This document shows positions 1-6,335 of a stretch of 11,924 nucleotides of DNA, one piece after another (positions within the stretch are counted from its first letter, which is position 1; every line of letters starts with the position of its first letter). Under the pieces are notes generated by a model, which had not been told where the DNA came from, did not search any database, and worked only from the letters and a program-made list of their open reading frames with translations. The DNA is from Clostridia bacterium (GTDB taxonomy: Bacteria > Bacillota > UBA994 > PWPR01): positions 1-11,924 of the forward strand of contig PWPR01000081.1 of the NCBI GenBank assembly GCA_003557085.1, written 5' to 3'. A program made the position numbers and the translations under genes.

Positions 1-47
1 AAATTTCCTTTTTGACTATCAGCGTTTCTATTTTGGCGCTTATCCAT
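1..47 (-). CDS. rpsE: 30S ribosomal protein S5, N-terminal fragment (cut by window edge)
   Basis: Only the first 15 codons and two bases are inside the window, reading MDKRQNRNADSQKGN. The identity rests mainly on position: rpsE follows rplR in the bacterial spc operon, and this ORF starts 17 nt after the rplR stop. S5 is a small-subunit protein that lies near the mRNA entry site and contributes to decoding accuracy. Its N-terminal tail varies among species, so these residues are not diagnostic. The ATG at 47 is chosen because GGGAGG at 60-55 lies 7 nt upstream. A second ATG at 52 is in another frame and only 2 nt from the SD, so it is unlikely to be used. Confidence 0.88.
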   Translation of the reverse strand, partial: MDKRQNRNADSQKGN

Positions 48-64
48 CTCATATCCTCCCGCTG

Positions 65-433
65 TTAAAACTCTAGACCGGCTTCACGAGCTGCACTTGC
101 TAAAGCGGCAACACGTCCATGATATTTATAGCCGCCTCTATCAAATACTACTTTGTCTATACCTTTAGTAATAGCTCTTTCACCAATCGTCTTGCCAACC
201 AAACGGGCTGCATCAACATTATTTCCATTATCAACTGCATTAGCAATCTCTGGGGTTAAAGTTGATACCGCAACTAAAGTCTTACCTTCAAAGTCATCTA
301 TGATTTGAGCATAAATATGTCTGTTGCTGCGGTAAACATTTAACCGTGGACGTTCAGAACTTCCAAATACGTGATTGCGAATTCGATAATGGCGTTTCTT
401 ACGAAGCTTATTACGATCTGCTTTATTTAGCAT
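65..433 (-). CDS. rplR: 50S ribosomal protein L18
   Basis: L18 binds 5S rRNA together with L5 and helps anchor it in the central protuberance of the large subunit. The 122-aa product is close to the usual bacterial length of about 117-120. It has the basic N-terminal tail (KADRNKLRKKRHYRIRN) followed by the family core with SERPRLNVYRSNRHIYAQ, and it ends in AALASAAREAGLEF, the conserved L18 C-terminus. The ATG at 433 has AAAGGAG about 9 nt upstream. It sits between rplF (29-nt gap) and rpsE (17-nt gap), the standard spc order. The stop is TAA. Confidence 0.98.
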   Translation of the reverse strand: MLNKADRNKLRKKRHYRIRNHVFGSSERPRLNVYRSNRHIYAQIIDDFEGKTLVAVSTLTPEIANAVDNGNNVDAARLVGKTIGERAITKGIDKVVFDRGGYKYHGRVAALASAAREAGLEF

Positions 434-462
434 AATTAAATACTCCTTTCCGCACCACGGTC

Positions 463-996
463 TTAACCAGTTTTACCAACTTTTTGACGTACATACTCGC
501 CTTTGTAACGAATACCTTTGCCCTTATAAGGTTCTGGTTCTCTTACAGCGCGAATCTGTGCAGCAAATTGGCCGACTTTCTGTTTGTCAATTCCACTTAC
601 TTTAATTTCTGTGTTTGAAGGAACATCTACTTCAATGCCCTCTGGAGGAGTCATCTCAACTGGGTGAGAGTATCCTACTGTTAACACCAAGTCCTTACCT
701 TTCATAGCGGCTCTGTAACCTACACCTACTAATTGTAAAGATTTAGAGTATCCTTCAGTAACACCGACTACCATATTATCTATTAGACTACGCACTAAAC
801 CGTGTAGTGCTCTGTTTTTTACTTGATCATTTGGTCTAGTAACTAAAATTTGATTATCTTCTATATCAATTTTTATTTCCTTTACAAATGATTGTTCTAA
901 TTCACCTTTAGGGCCTTTTACATAAGCCTTATTACCTTCAATTTTGACTTCTACTCCTGCAGGAATATCTATTGGTTTTTTACCTATACGTGACAT
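463..996 (-). CDS. rplF: 50S ribosomal protein L6
   Basis: L6 lies at the base of the large-subunit stalk near the sarcin-ricin loop, where the elongation factors dock. The product is 177 aa, the normal length for the family. It begins MSRIGKKPIDIPAGVEV and has the two-repeat L6 fold, with the conserved C-terminal signature EPYKGKGIRYKGEYVRQKVG. The ATG at 996 is chosen over an in-frame TTG at 1014. GGAGG at 1008-1004 is 7 nt upstream of the ATG, and homologous proteins start at MSRIGKKP. The SD overlaps the rpsH stop codon (TAGGAGG), so translation of the two genes is probably coupled. The gap is 11 nt. Confidence 0.98.
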   Translation of the reverse strand: MSRIGKKPIDIPAGVEVKIEGNKAYVKGPKGELEQSFVKEIKIDIEDNQILVTRPNDQVKNRALHGLVRSLIDNMVVGVTEGYSKSLQLVGVGYRAAMKGKDLVLTVGYSHPVEMTPPEGIEVDVPSNTEIKVSGIDKQKVGQFAAQIRAVREPEPYKGKGIRYKGEYVRQKVGKTG

Positions 997-1007
997 GTCA
1001 GCACCTC

Positions 1008-1406
1008 CTACCAAATGTAACAGACAACTTCGCCACCGAGATCTTTTTCTCGAGCTAATTTATCTGTCATTAATCCTTGAGATGTTGAAATCATTGCAAT
1101 CCCTAAACCATTTAATACTTTTGGAATCTCATTCTTCCTAGCATAAACTCTCAAACCAGGTCGAGAAATTCTCTTTATACCATGTATAACCTGACTTCTA
1201 TTAGGGCCGTATTTAAGCATAATACGAATAGTTCCTTGGTTGTTATTCTCTATAATCTCATAATTTCTAATATATCCCTCTTCTAACAAAATCTCAGCAA
1301 TTGCTTTCTTCATATTAGACGCAGGTATATCTACACTGCTATGCAAAGCCGAGGCTGCATTGCGAATGCGTGTTAGCATATCAGAGATAGGATCAGTCAT
1401 TACCAT
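1008..1406 (-). CDS. rpsH: 30S ribosomal protein S8
   Basis: S8 binds helix 21 of 16S rRNA and is needed early in assembly of the small-subunit central domain. The 132-aa protein matches the family from MVMTDPISDMLTRIRNA through the C-terminal rRNA-binding part (STSQGLMTDKLAREKDLGGEVVCYIW, positions about 107-132). The ATG at 1406 has AGGAGG 8 nt upstream, so this start is preferred over the ATG two codons later. In E. coli S8 represses spc translation by binding near the start of rplE. I did not identify an equivalent site here. The stop is TAG and runs into the rplF SD. Confidence 0.98.
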   Translation of the reverse strand: MVMTDPISDMLTRIRNAASALHSSVDIPASNMKKAIAEILLEEGYIRNYEIIENNNQGTIRIMLKYGPNRSQVIHGIKRISRPGLRVYARKNEIPKVLNGLGIAMISTSQGLMTDKLAREKDLGGEVVCYIW

Positions 1407-1432
1407 ATCAATAGCCTCCTTATCCTAACTTT

Positions 1433-1618
1433 CTACCAGCTAGCCTTTTTAACGCCAGGTATTTGACCTGCGTGTGCTAACTTGCGGAAGCATATTCGGC
1501 ATACTCCGAATTTTCTCATATATCCACGAGGTCGACCGCATATTCTACAGCGATTGTATTCTCTGGTAGAGAACTTTTGCTCACGCTTTTGTTTGGCGAT
1601 CATTGATTTCTTTGCCAT
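1433..1618 (-). CDS. rpsZ: 30S ribosomal protein S14, zinc-binding short type
   Basis: S14 completes the head of the small subunit beside S3, S10 and S19. At 61 aa this is the short type Z form, not the roughly 90-100 aa zinc-free form. It carries the C24-x2-C27 and C40-x2-C43 pairs that coordinate one zinc ion. Family landmarks are YNRCRICGRPRGYMRKFG and the C-terminal GQIPGVKKASW. The gene may equally be labelled rpsN (type Z). It starts 4 nt after the rplE stop, and its SD lies inside the end of rplE. The gap to rpsH is 26 nt. Many Bacillota also carry a zinc-independent S14 paralogue elsewhere for zinc shortage. None is visible here. Confidence 0.98.
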   Translation of the reverse strand: MAKKSMIAKQKREQKFSTREYNRCRICGRPRGYMRKFGVCRICFRKLAHAGQIPGVKKASW

Positions 1619-1622
1619 GGAT

Positions 1623-2171
1623 CTACCCCCTCACCTTTGAAAACGGCATACCAATCAATCTTAACAGCTCTCTTGCTTCCTCATCAGTTTCTGCTGTTGT
1701 TACAATTGTCACACTCATACCTTGAACATTTTGAACTTGGTCATACCTAATCTCTGGGAAAATTAATTGTTCTTTAATACCTAACGAATAATTACCACGT
1801 CCATCAAATGCTTCAGGTGAAACACCTTGGAAGTCACGAACACGAGGTAAGTTAATCGATACTAGTTTATCTAAAAAGTCAAACATGCGCTTTCCACGCA
1901 AAGTAACTTTACATCCAATTGGCATACCAGCACGTAGTTTAAAGTTTGAAACAGATTTTCTTGCACGTGTTACGATTGGTTGCTGACCTGTAACTTTTGC
2001 TAGATCTGCTACTGCAGAATCTATTTTCTTACTATCTTCAATCGCTCCACCTACACCCATATTCACAATAATCTTTTCGATCTTTGGAACCATCATGGGG
2101 TTTTCATAACCAAACAGCTCTATCATAGCTGGCATAACTTCACTTTTATAAAAATCTTTTAGCCTAGACAC
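1623..2171 (-). CDS. rplE: 50S ribosomal protein L5
   Basis: L5 binds 5S rRNA, forms the intersubunit bridge to S13 and touches P-site tRNA. The 182-aa product is close to the usual 179-180. Family landmarks include MSRLKDFYKSEVMPAM, PKIEKIIVNMGVGGAIED, LRAGMPIGCKVTLRG, NLPRVRDFQGVSPEAFDGRG and the C-terminal ELLRLIGMPFSK. The start codon is GTG at 2171, supported by AAAGGAGG (2185-2178) 6 nt upstream and by the exact fit to the family N-terminus. Its last sense codons and TAG stop carry the G-rich SD of rpsZ. It follows rplX after 23 nt. Confidence 0.98.
   Translation of the reverse strand: MSRLKDFYKSEVMPAMIELFGYENPMMVPKIEKIIVNMGVGGAIEDSKKIDSAVADLAKVTGQQPIVTRARKSVSNFKLRAGMPIGCKVTLRGKRMFDFLDKLVSINLPRVRDFQGVSPEAFDGRGNYSLGIKEQLIFPEIRYDQVQNVQGMSVTIVTTAETDEEARELLRLIGMPFSKVRG
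1626..1632 (-). promoter_or_regulatory. G-rich ribosome binding site of rpsZ inside rplE
   Basis: GAGGGGG is formed by the last sense codons of rplE, directly before its TAG stop and 7 nt before the rpsZ ATG. It has one mismatch to AGGAGG, and no better SD is available in the 4-nt gap. Confidence 0.75.
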
Positions 2172-2194
2172 GAAGATCCTCCTTTCTGTTCAAA

Positions 2195-2524
2195 CTACTT
2201 GTCAATCGTTTGATTGCATTTTTTACAGTAGCGCACCTTAGTGCCATCTTCGAGGATTTTCTTACCGGTTCGGCTAGCTTCTTTACAAGAAGGGCATACT
2301 AACATTACATTTGAAACATGAACAGGGGCTTCCATCTCAATGATTCCACCTTGCTGGTCCATACCTTGCGGTCTTTGGTGTTTCTTAATCATGTTAATAC
2401 CTTCTACTATCACACGGTTGTTCTCCGGTATTGCTTTTAAGACGATACCAGTTTTTCCTCTATCTTTTCCAGTTAAAACCATGACTCTGTCATCTTTTTT
2501 AACATGTAATCTATTAATTTTCAT
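2195..2524 (-). CDS. rplX: 50S ribosomal protein L24 with zinc-ribbon-like C-terminus
   Basis: L24 is one of the two assembly-initiator proteins of the large subunit and binds the 5' domain of 23S rRNA. The 109-aa product has the N-terminal KOW/SH3-like segment (VKKDDRVMVLTGKDRGKTG, about residues 8-26) and the conserved EAPVHVSNVML segment. After that come C77-x2-C80 and C100-x2-C103, a plausible zinc site. The B. subtilis protein, as I recall it, lacks these cysteines. The ATG at 2524 has AGGAGG 7 nt upstream. The protein starts about five residues (MKINR) earlier than many homologues, which begin near the HVKK. It lies 18 nt after rplN. Confidence 0.97.
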   Translation of the reverse strand: MKINRLHVKKDDRVMVLTGKDRGKTGIVLKAIPENNRVIVEGINMIKKHQRPQGMDQQGGIIEMEAPVHVSNVMLVCPSCKEASRTGKKILEDGTKVRYCKKCNQTIDK

Positions 2525-2542
2525 CGCTTTACCTCCTAGCAG

Positions 2543-2911
2543 CTAAAATACTTCTGGTGCGAGGGAAACAATTTTCATAAAATTGCTCTCTCTAATTTCT
2601 CTGGCCACTGGACCAAAAATTCGAGTTCCACGAGGATTTTGAGCTTCATCAAGGATGACAACTGCGTTATCATCAAACCTGATGTATGTTCCGTCTTTAC
2701 GTCTCACACCATACTTTGATCTTACTATCACTGCCTTAACAACTTCACCCTTTTTAACAACTCCACCGGGTGTTGCTTCTTTAACTGTGGCGATGATAAC
2801 GTCTCCAATATTGGCATAACGACGCTTAGTTCCTCCAAGCACTCGGATGCACAATACCTCTTTAGCTCCAGAGTTATCTGCAACACGCAGTCTGCTTTCG
2901 CTTTGTATCAC
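2543..2911 (-). CDS. rplN: 50S ribosomal protein L14
   Basis: L14 contacts 16S rRNA at intersubunit bridges and is the docking site for the silencing factor RsfS. The length, 122 aa, is exactly typical. Landmarks are MIQSESRLRVADNSGAKEV, the GDVIIATVKEATPGGVVKKG segment and the C-terminal KIVSLAPEVF. The start codon is GTG at 2911, with GGGAGG (2925-2920) 8 nt upstream. In E. coli this gene is the first of the spc operon with its own promoter. Here only 20 nt separate it from rpsQ, and no promoter is evident, so it is probably cotranscribed with the S10 block. Confidence 0.98.
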   Translation of the reverse strand: MIQSESRLRVADNSGAKEVLCIRVLGGTKRRYANIGDVIIATVKEATPGGVVKKGEVVKAVIVRSKYGVRRKDGTYIRFDDNAVVILDEAQNPRGTRIFGPVAREIRESNFMKIVSLAPEVF

Positions 2912-2931
2912 GGCGTGTTCCTCCCTTCATC

Positions 2932-3186
2932 CTACTCTGCTTTTTTAACTATATTTGTTACTCGCCACCGTTTAGTTTTGCTCAGTGGACGGGTTTCCAT
3001 TATCTCAACAACATCGCCTTCTCGGCAAGTATTCTCAGCATCATGTGCATGATACTTCTTACTTCTCTTTATACGCTTTTTGTACAACGGATGACTTGTT
3101 ACTCTTTCAACTAGAACCACTACTGTCTTGTCCATTTTGTCACTAACAACAAGTCCTTGTCGTACTTTACGATTATTGCGTTCCAT
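2932..3186 (-). CDS. rpsQ: 30S ribosomal protein S17
   Basis: S17 is a primary 16S rRNA-binding protein with an OB fold that stabilises the 5' domain of the small subunit. The 84-aa product matches the family, with RKVRQGLVVSDKMDKTVVV at the N-terminus, the HPLYKKRIKRSKKYHAHD loop in the middle and GDVVEIMETRPLSKTKRWRV near the end. The ATG at 3186 has GGGAGG (3203-3198) 11 nt upstream, the longest SD spacing in this window, and no better start is available. It follows rpmC after 22 nt and precedes rplN by 20 nt. Confidence 0.98.
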   Translation of the reverse strand: MERNNRKVRQGLVVSDKMDKTVVVLVERVTSHPLYKKRIKRSKKYHAHDAENTCREGDVVEIMETRPLSKTKRWRVTNIVKKAE

Positions 3187-3208
3187 TATCGGGTTGTCCT
3201 CCCTTCAA

Positions 3209-3409
3209 CTACTGGTTAATACCCAGCTCACGCTCACGCATGATCGTCATAACACGAGCAATCGTCTTGCGAACAGTGCGAATGCGCATTGGGTTTTCTA
3301 ACTGACCAACTGCTGAGCGGAAACGCAAGTTGAACAGCTCTTCTTTTAAGTCTTCTAATTTTAATTCTAAATCTTGATCACTAAGATTGCGTATCTCACT
3401 AACTCGCAT
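3209..3409 (-). CDS. rpmC: 50S ribosomal protein L29
   Basis: L29 is a small helical protein at the peptide exit tunnel, next to L23, in the area where trigger factor and SRP bind. With the start at 3409 the product is 66 aa, the same length as the B. subtilis protein, beginning MRVSEIRNLSDQDLELKL and containing the signature LKEELFNLRFRSAVGQLEN. In-frame starts at 3415 (ATG) and 3421 (GTG) are possible. However, the SD-like TAGGTGG (3424-3418) sits 8 nt from 3409, only 2 nt from 3415 and overlapping 3421. The gene overlaps the end of rplP by 11 nt in another frame, which suggests translational coupling. Confidence 0.96.
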   Translation of the reverse strand: MRVSEIRNLSDQDLELKLEDLKEELFNLRFRSAVGQLENPMRIRTVRKTIARVMTIMRERELGINQ

Positions 3410-3833
3410 TGTCATCACCACCTAAGTCTTCGCGCTTAACGAATTTACATTTAATTGGTAGTTTATGCGCTGCTAAGCGAGTTGCTTCGCGCGCTAACTC
3501 TTCCGATACACCACTAATTTCGAACATGATTCTTCCTGGCTTCACTACTGCTACCCAGTACTCTGGTGCACCTTTACCGCTACCCATCCTTGTTTCTGCT
3601 GGTTTAGCAGTTACAGGTTTATGTGGGAAAATATTTATCCAAACTTTACCACCACGACGAATCCTACGTGTTAAAGCAACACGTGCAGCCTCAATTTGCC
3701 TACTTGTTATCCAGCCTGGCTCAATAGCTTGCAAACCGTATTCACCTTGTGTAACACTCGATCCGCCTTTAGCTTTGCCTTTCATGCGGCCGCGATGATG
3801 TCGGCGGTATTTGACGCGTTTTGGCATTAACAT
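3399..3833 (-). CDS. rplP: 50S ribosomal protein L16
   Basis: L16 is a late-assembling large-subunit protein that contacts the A-site and P-site tRNA elbows near the peptidyl-transferase centre. The 144-aa product has the typical length and the landmarks MLMPKRVKYRRHHRGRMKG, QIEAARVALTR, RMGSGKGAPEYWVAVVKPG and HKLPIKCKFVKRE. The ATG at 3833 has AAAGGAGG 8 nt upstream and matches the family N-terminus, so the ATG two codons later is not preferred. The reading frame ends in TAG followed directly by an in-frame TGA. Its 3' end overlaps the start of rpmC. The gap to rpsC is 30 nt. Confidence 0.98.
   Translation of the reverse strand: MLMPKRVKYRRHHRGRMKGKAKGGSSVTQGEYGLQAIEPGWITSRQIEAARVALTRRIRRGGKVWINIFPHKPVTAKPAETRMGSGKGAPEYWVAVVKPGRIMFEISGVSEELAREATRLAAHKLPIKCKFVKREDLGGDDNAS
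3418..3424 (-). promoter_or_regulatory. Weak ribosome binding site of rpmC inside rplP
   Basis: TAGGTGG is an imperfect SD (one mismatch to AGGAGG) formed by codons near the end of rplP. It is 8 nt before the ATG at 3409 and too close to, or overlapping, the starts at 3415 and 3421. Because the ribosome translating rplP covers it, rpmC is probably translated by coupling. Confidence 0.75.
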
Positions 3834-3863
3834 ATTGGCGTCCTCCTTTTCCGCAGATATGGT

Positions 3864-4499
3864 CTATTTTTCTGGTAGAACTTCACCTTTATAAATCCAC
3901 ACTTTAATGCCAATTTGGCCGTATGTGGTAAAGGCGGTTGCTACTCCATAGTCAATGTCAGCTCTTATTGTTTGTAGTGGAATACGACCCATTCTGTCCC
4001 ATTCACTACGAGCAATTTCAGCACCGTTTAATCTTCCTGAAACCATTACCTTGATACCTTCTGCTCTTGCACGCATAGCTCTTGTCATTACTTGACGCAT
4101 AGCTCTACGATAAGCAATTCGGCGTTCCAATTGGTTAGCAATGTTTTCAGCAACTAAAGTCGCATCTAATTCTGGTCTTTTAATCTCTACAACATTGATA
4201 AAGATTTGCTTACCAGTAATCTTAGATAAATCAGCTCTTAGCTTGTCAACTCCAGCACCATTTCTGCCTATGACCATACCTGGTTTTGCTGTCATAATTG
4301 ATATTCTTATAATGTTTGCTGTTCTTCTTACTATTTCAATTTGAGAAATACCAGCATCGAATAGTTCTTTCTTAACATACTTTCTTATTTTGTCATCTTC
4401 AATTAGGAAATCTGCATAATTGCTGTCTGCATACCATTTAGATTCCCAGTCCTTTATTATACCTACTCTTAAACCAGTAGGATTAATTTTCTGACCCAA
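3864..4499 (-). CDS. rpsC: 30S ribosomal protein S3
   Basis: S3 forms part of the mRNA entry tunnel in the small-subunit head and takes part in unwinding mRNA structure. The 211-aa product begins GQKINPTGLRVGIIKDWESK after the initiator. It has the type II KH domain at about residues 39-107 with its loop G78-R-N-G81 (VIGRNGAGVDKLRADL). The C-terminal half has RAMRARAEGIKVMVSGRLNG and GVATAFTTYGQIGIKVWIYKGE. The start codon is TTG at 4499. No ATG or GTG lies in frame between it and the SD, and AAGGAGGGG (4516-4508) precedes it. The gap to rplV is 18 nt. The stop is TAG. Confidence 0.97.
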   Translation of the reverse strand: MGQKINPTGLRVGIIKDWESKWYADSNYADFLIEDDKIRKYVKKELFDAGISQIEIVRRTANIIRISIMTAKPGMVIGRNGAGVDKLRADLSKITGKQIFINVVEIKRPELDATLVAENIANQLERRIAYRRAMRQVMTRAMRARAEGIKVMVSGRLNGAEIARSEWDRMGRIPLQTIRADIDYGVATAFTTYGQIGIKVWIYKGEVLPEK

Positions 4500-4507
4500 C
4501 GTATCTG

Positions 4508-4516
4508 CCCCTCCTT
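4508..4516 (-). promoter_or_regulatory. Strong ribosome binding site serving the TTG start of rpsC
   Basis: AAGGAGGGG is an extended SD. Its GGAGG core ends 10 nt before the TTG at 4499. A strong SD may compensate for the weak start codon. No ATG or GTG is available in frame between them. Confidence 0.8.
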
Positions 4517-4517
4517 A

Positions 4518-4850
4518 TTAACGCTCTTTGACTACCACCGTTATGTGGCTGGTCCTTTTCAATATCGGATAGGCACGCCCTTGAGCTCGTGCACGAAACC
4601 TTTTTAACACCGGACCTCCGTCAACGTAAGCCGTAGCTATATACAAATTATCTACATCCATATCGTAATTGTGCTCAGCGTTTGCTATTGCAGAATTGAT
4701 AACCTTTGTAATCACGTCAGCGGATTTGCGTCTTGTAAAACGCAAGATGGCCAGGGCTTCTGCAACATCCTTGCCACGAACTTCGTTTATTACTTGACGA
4801 GCCTTTCGTGGGCTAACTCGCACATAGCGCGCTATTGCTTTTGCTTCCAT
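4518..4850 (-). CDS. rplV: 50S ribosomal protein L22
   Basis: L22 spans the large subunit, and its long beta hairpin lines the peptide exit tunnel at the constriction where macrolides bind. The chosen product is 110 aa and starts MEAKAIARYVRVSPRKARQV, the usual clostridial N-terminus. The tunnel hairpin is around PVLKRFRARAQGRAYPILKR, and the C-terminus is TSHITVVVKER. An in-frame ATG at 4859 would add MSN, but it lies only 1 nt from GGGAGG (4866-4861), whereas 4850 is 10 nt away. The gap to rpsS is 21 nt and to rpsC 18 nt. Confidence 0.97.
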   Translation of the reverse strand: MEAKAIARYVRVSPRKARQVINEVRGKDVAEALAILRFTRRKSADVITKVINSAIANAEHNYDMDVDNLYIATAYVDGGPVLKRFRARAQGRAYPILKRTSHITVVVKER

Positions 4851-4860
4851 GTTGCTCATA

Positions 4861-4866
4861 CCTCCC
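4861..4866 (-). promoter_or_regulatory. Ribosome binding site that decides the rplV start
   Basis: GGGAGG on the transcribed strand lies 10 nt before the ATG at 4850 and just 1 nt before the in-frame ATG at 4859. The spacing favours 4850, which also gives the usual L22 N-terminus MEAKAIARYV. Confidence 0.85.
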
Positions 4867-4871
4867 TGAAA

Positions 4872-5156
4872 TTACATCACACTGGAAGTGCGACTAGATC
4901 TGTCTCCATGGCCTCTAAACATTCTTGTAGGAGCAAATTCTCCTAATTTATGACCAACCATGTCTTCCGTAACATATACAGGTACATGCTTGCGACCATC
5001 GTGAACTGCAATTGTATGACCCACCATCTGTGGGAAAATTGTAGAAGCACGAGACCATGTCTTTAGTACCTTTTTCTCGTTCTTTTCATTGAGTTCTTCA
5101 ATGCGTCTTAGTAGTTTTGCATCAACAAAGGGCCCTTTTTTGGTAGAACGACTCAC
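4872..5156 (-). CDS. rpsS: 30S ribosomal protein S19
   Basis: S19 sits in the small-subunit head, pairs with S13 and approaches A-site tRNA. The 94-aa product has the normal length, with landmarks MSRSTKKGPFVDAKLLRRIE, TWSRASTIFPQMVGHTIAVH and the C-terminal GHKLGEFAPTRMFRGHG. The start codon is GTG at 5156, supported by AAAGGAGG (5171-5164) 7 nt upstream and by the exact family N-terminus. It follows rplB after 29 nt and precedes rplV by 21 nt, the standard S10 order. The stop is TAA. Confidence 0.98.
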   Translation of the reverse strand: MSRSTKKGPFVDAKLLRRIEELNEKNEKKVLKTWSRASTIFPQMVGHTIAVHDGRKHVPVYVTEDMVGHKLGEFAPTRMFRGHGDRSSRTSSVM

Positions 5157-5185
5157 CTTGTGGCCTCCTTTCTTTCCTAACGATA

Positions 5186-6019
5186 TTATTTCTTTTTATG
5201 CCTACTACGAACAATATATTTATCACTCTTTTTGCGCTTTCTTGTTTTCTTACCAAGTGTTTTCTTACCCCACGGTGACATAGGCGATTTACGACCAATT
5301 GGTGCTCTACCTTCTCCACCACCATGTGGATGGTCCACTGGATTCATTGCGCTTCCTCTTACAGTAGGTCTTTTTCCTAACCAACGATTTCTTCCGGCTT
5401 TACCGATAGAAATTATCTCATGTTCAACATTTCCTACTTGGCCTACAGTAGCTTTACAATCTAGTAAAACCATGCGAACCTCACCTGATGGAAGTCTAAC
5501 TTGTGCATATTTGCCTTCTTTAGCCATAATCTGAGCTGAAGACCCTGCTGACCTTACTAATTGTCCACCTTTACCAGGCTTTAATTCAATGTTATGAACA
5601 GTCGTACCTAAAGGAATATCCTTCAGTTTCTTGGCGTTTCCAGGAATAATATCTGCTTCTGGTCCTGATACTACTTCTTGTCCAACTTCTAAACCTACAG
5701 GAGCTATAATATAGCGTTTCTCTCCATCTACATAATGTAATAAAGCAATTCTTGCTGATCTATTTGGATCATACTCAATATGAGCAACTTTTGCTGGAAC
5801 ATTATCTTTATCCCGCTTAAAGTCAATAATGCGATATCTTCTCTTATGTCCTCCGCCTTGATGCCTAACAGTCAGACGCCCTTGATTATTGCGTCCTCCC
5901 TTTTTCTTTAACGATACTGTTAAAGACTTTTCAGGTTCACTGCGAGTAATTTCCTCAAATGTAGAAACCGTCATTGTACGACGTCCTGGAGAGGTTGGCT
6001 TAAAACTCTTGATTGCCAT
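5186..6019 (-). CDS. rplB: 50S ribosomal protein L2
   Basis: L2 is one of the most conserved ribosomal proteins. It is needed for subunit association, tRNA binding and the activity of the peptidyl-transferase centre. The 277-aa product equals the B. subtilis length. It begins MAIKSFKPTSPGRRTMTVS, carries RHQGGGHKRRYRIIDFKR (about 52-69) and the C-terminal motif NPVDHPHGGGEGRAPIGR (about 226-243). H230 here corresponds to E. coli His229. It ends in a Lys/Arg-rich tail. The ATG at 6019 with GGAGG 9 nt upstream is preferred over the in-frame TTG at 6025. The gap to rplW is 28 nt. Confidence 0.98.
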   Translation of the reverse strand: MAIKSFKPTSPGRRTMTVSTFEEITRSEPEKSLTVSLKKKGGRNNQGRLTVRHQGGGHKRRYRIIDFKRDKDNVPAKVAHIEYDPNRSARIALLHYVDGEKRYIIAPVGLEVGQEVVSGPEADIIPGNAKKLKDIPLGTTVHNIELKPGKGGQLVRSAGSSAQIMAKEGKYAQVRLPSGEVRMVLLDCKATVGQVGNVEHEIISIGKAGRNRWLGKRPTVRGSAMNPVDHPHGGGEGRAPIGRKSPMSPWGKKTLGKKTRKRKKSDKYIVRSRHKKK

Positions 6020-6047
6020 GATCAATTCCCTCCTTATCTAGTAGATA

Positions 6048-6335
6048 CTATACGCCTTCAAAAATTTCGATTGCTTTGCTATCAGGAGTTAATGTTACAA
6101 TGGCTTTCTTCCATGATGGTCTGCGACCAACATGTACTCCCATTCTTTTCATTTTACCTTGCATACGCATAGTGCGCACCTTAGCAACTTTTACATCAAA
6201 AATTTCTTCAACAGCTTTTTTTATCTGTATCTTATTGGCGTTTTTAGCTACTTGAAAAGTGTATTTATCTTCTTCCATTAGAAGTGCAGTATGCTCTGTA
6301 ATAATTGGCTTTATAATTATATCTCTTACATGCAT
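6048..6335 (-). CDS. rplW: 50S ribosomal protein L23
   Basis: L23 lies at the exit of the peptide tunnel and is the main ribosomal contact for trigger factor and SRP. The 95-aa product shows the family pattern: an N-terminal VRDIIIKPIITEHTALLM segment, then KYTFQVAKNANKIQIKKAVE, then the loop IFDVKVAKVRTMRMQGK and the basic RMGVHVGRRPSWKKAIVTL. The start codon shares one base with the rplD stop (TAATG). Its SD, GAGGAGG at 6352-6346, lies within the last codons of rplD, so efficient translation probably depends on translation of rplD. The stop is TAG. Confidence 0.98.
   Translation of the reverse strand: MHVRDIIIKPIITEHTALLMEEDKYTFQVAKNANKIQIKKAVEEIFDVKVAKVRTMRMQGKMKRMGVHVGRRPSWKKAIVTLTPDSKAIEIFEGV

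Noticed and set aside
997..1014. Upstream extension of rplF (MVGGAD) from a TTG at 1014
   Set aside because: It would overlap the rpsH stop and the SD of rplF itself. The ATG at 996 has the correct SD spacing and matches the family N-terminus.
3409..3798. Antisense open frame of 129 codons on the plus strand opposite rplP
   Set aside because: It mirrors the conserved rplP gene, has no recognisable family and no SD that I can see. It is a by-product of the codon pattern of the real gene.
5122..5325. Minus-strand frame of 67 codons spanning the rplB-rpsS junction
   Set aside because: It overlaps the basic tail of L2 and the N-terminus of S19 in another frame. Both of those are clear family members, so this is a shadow.
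6020..6025. Upstream extension of rplB (MI) from a TTG at 6025
   Set aside because: The ATG at 6019 has better SD spacing and gives the standard MAIKSFKP start and a 277-aa length.
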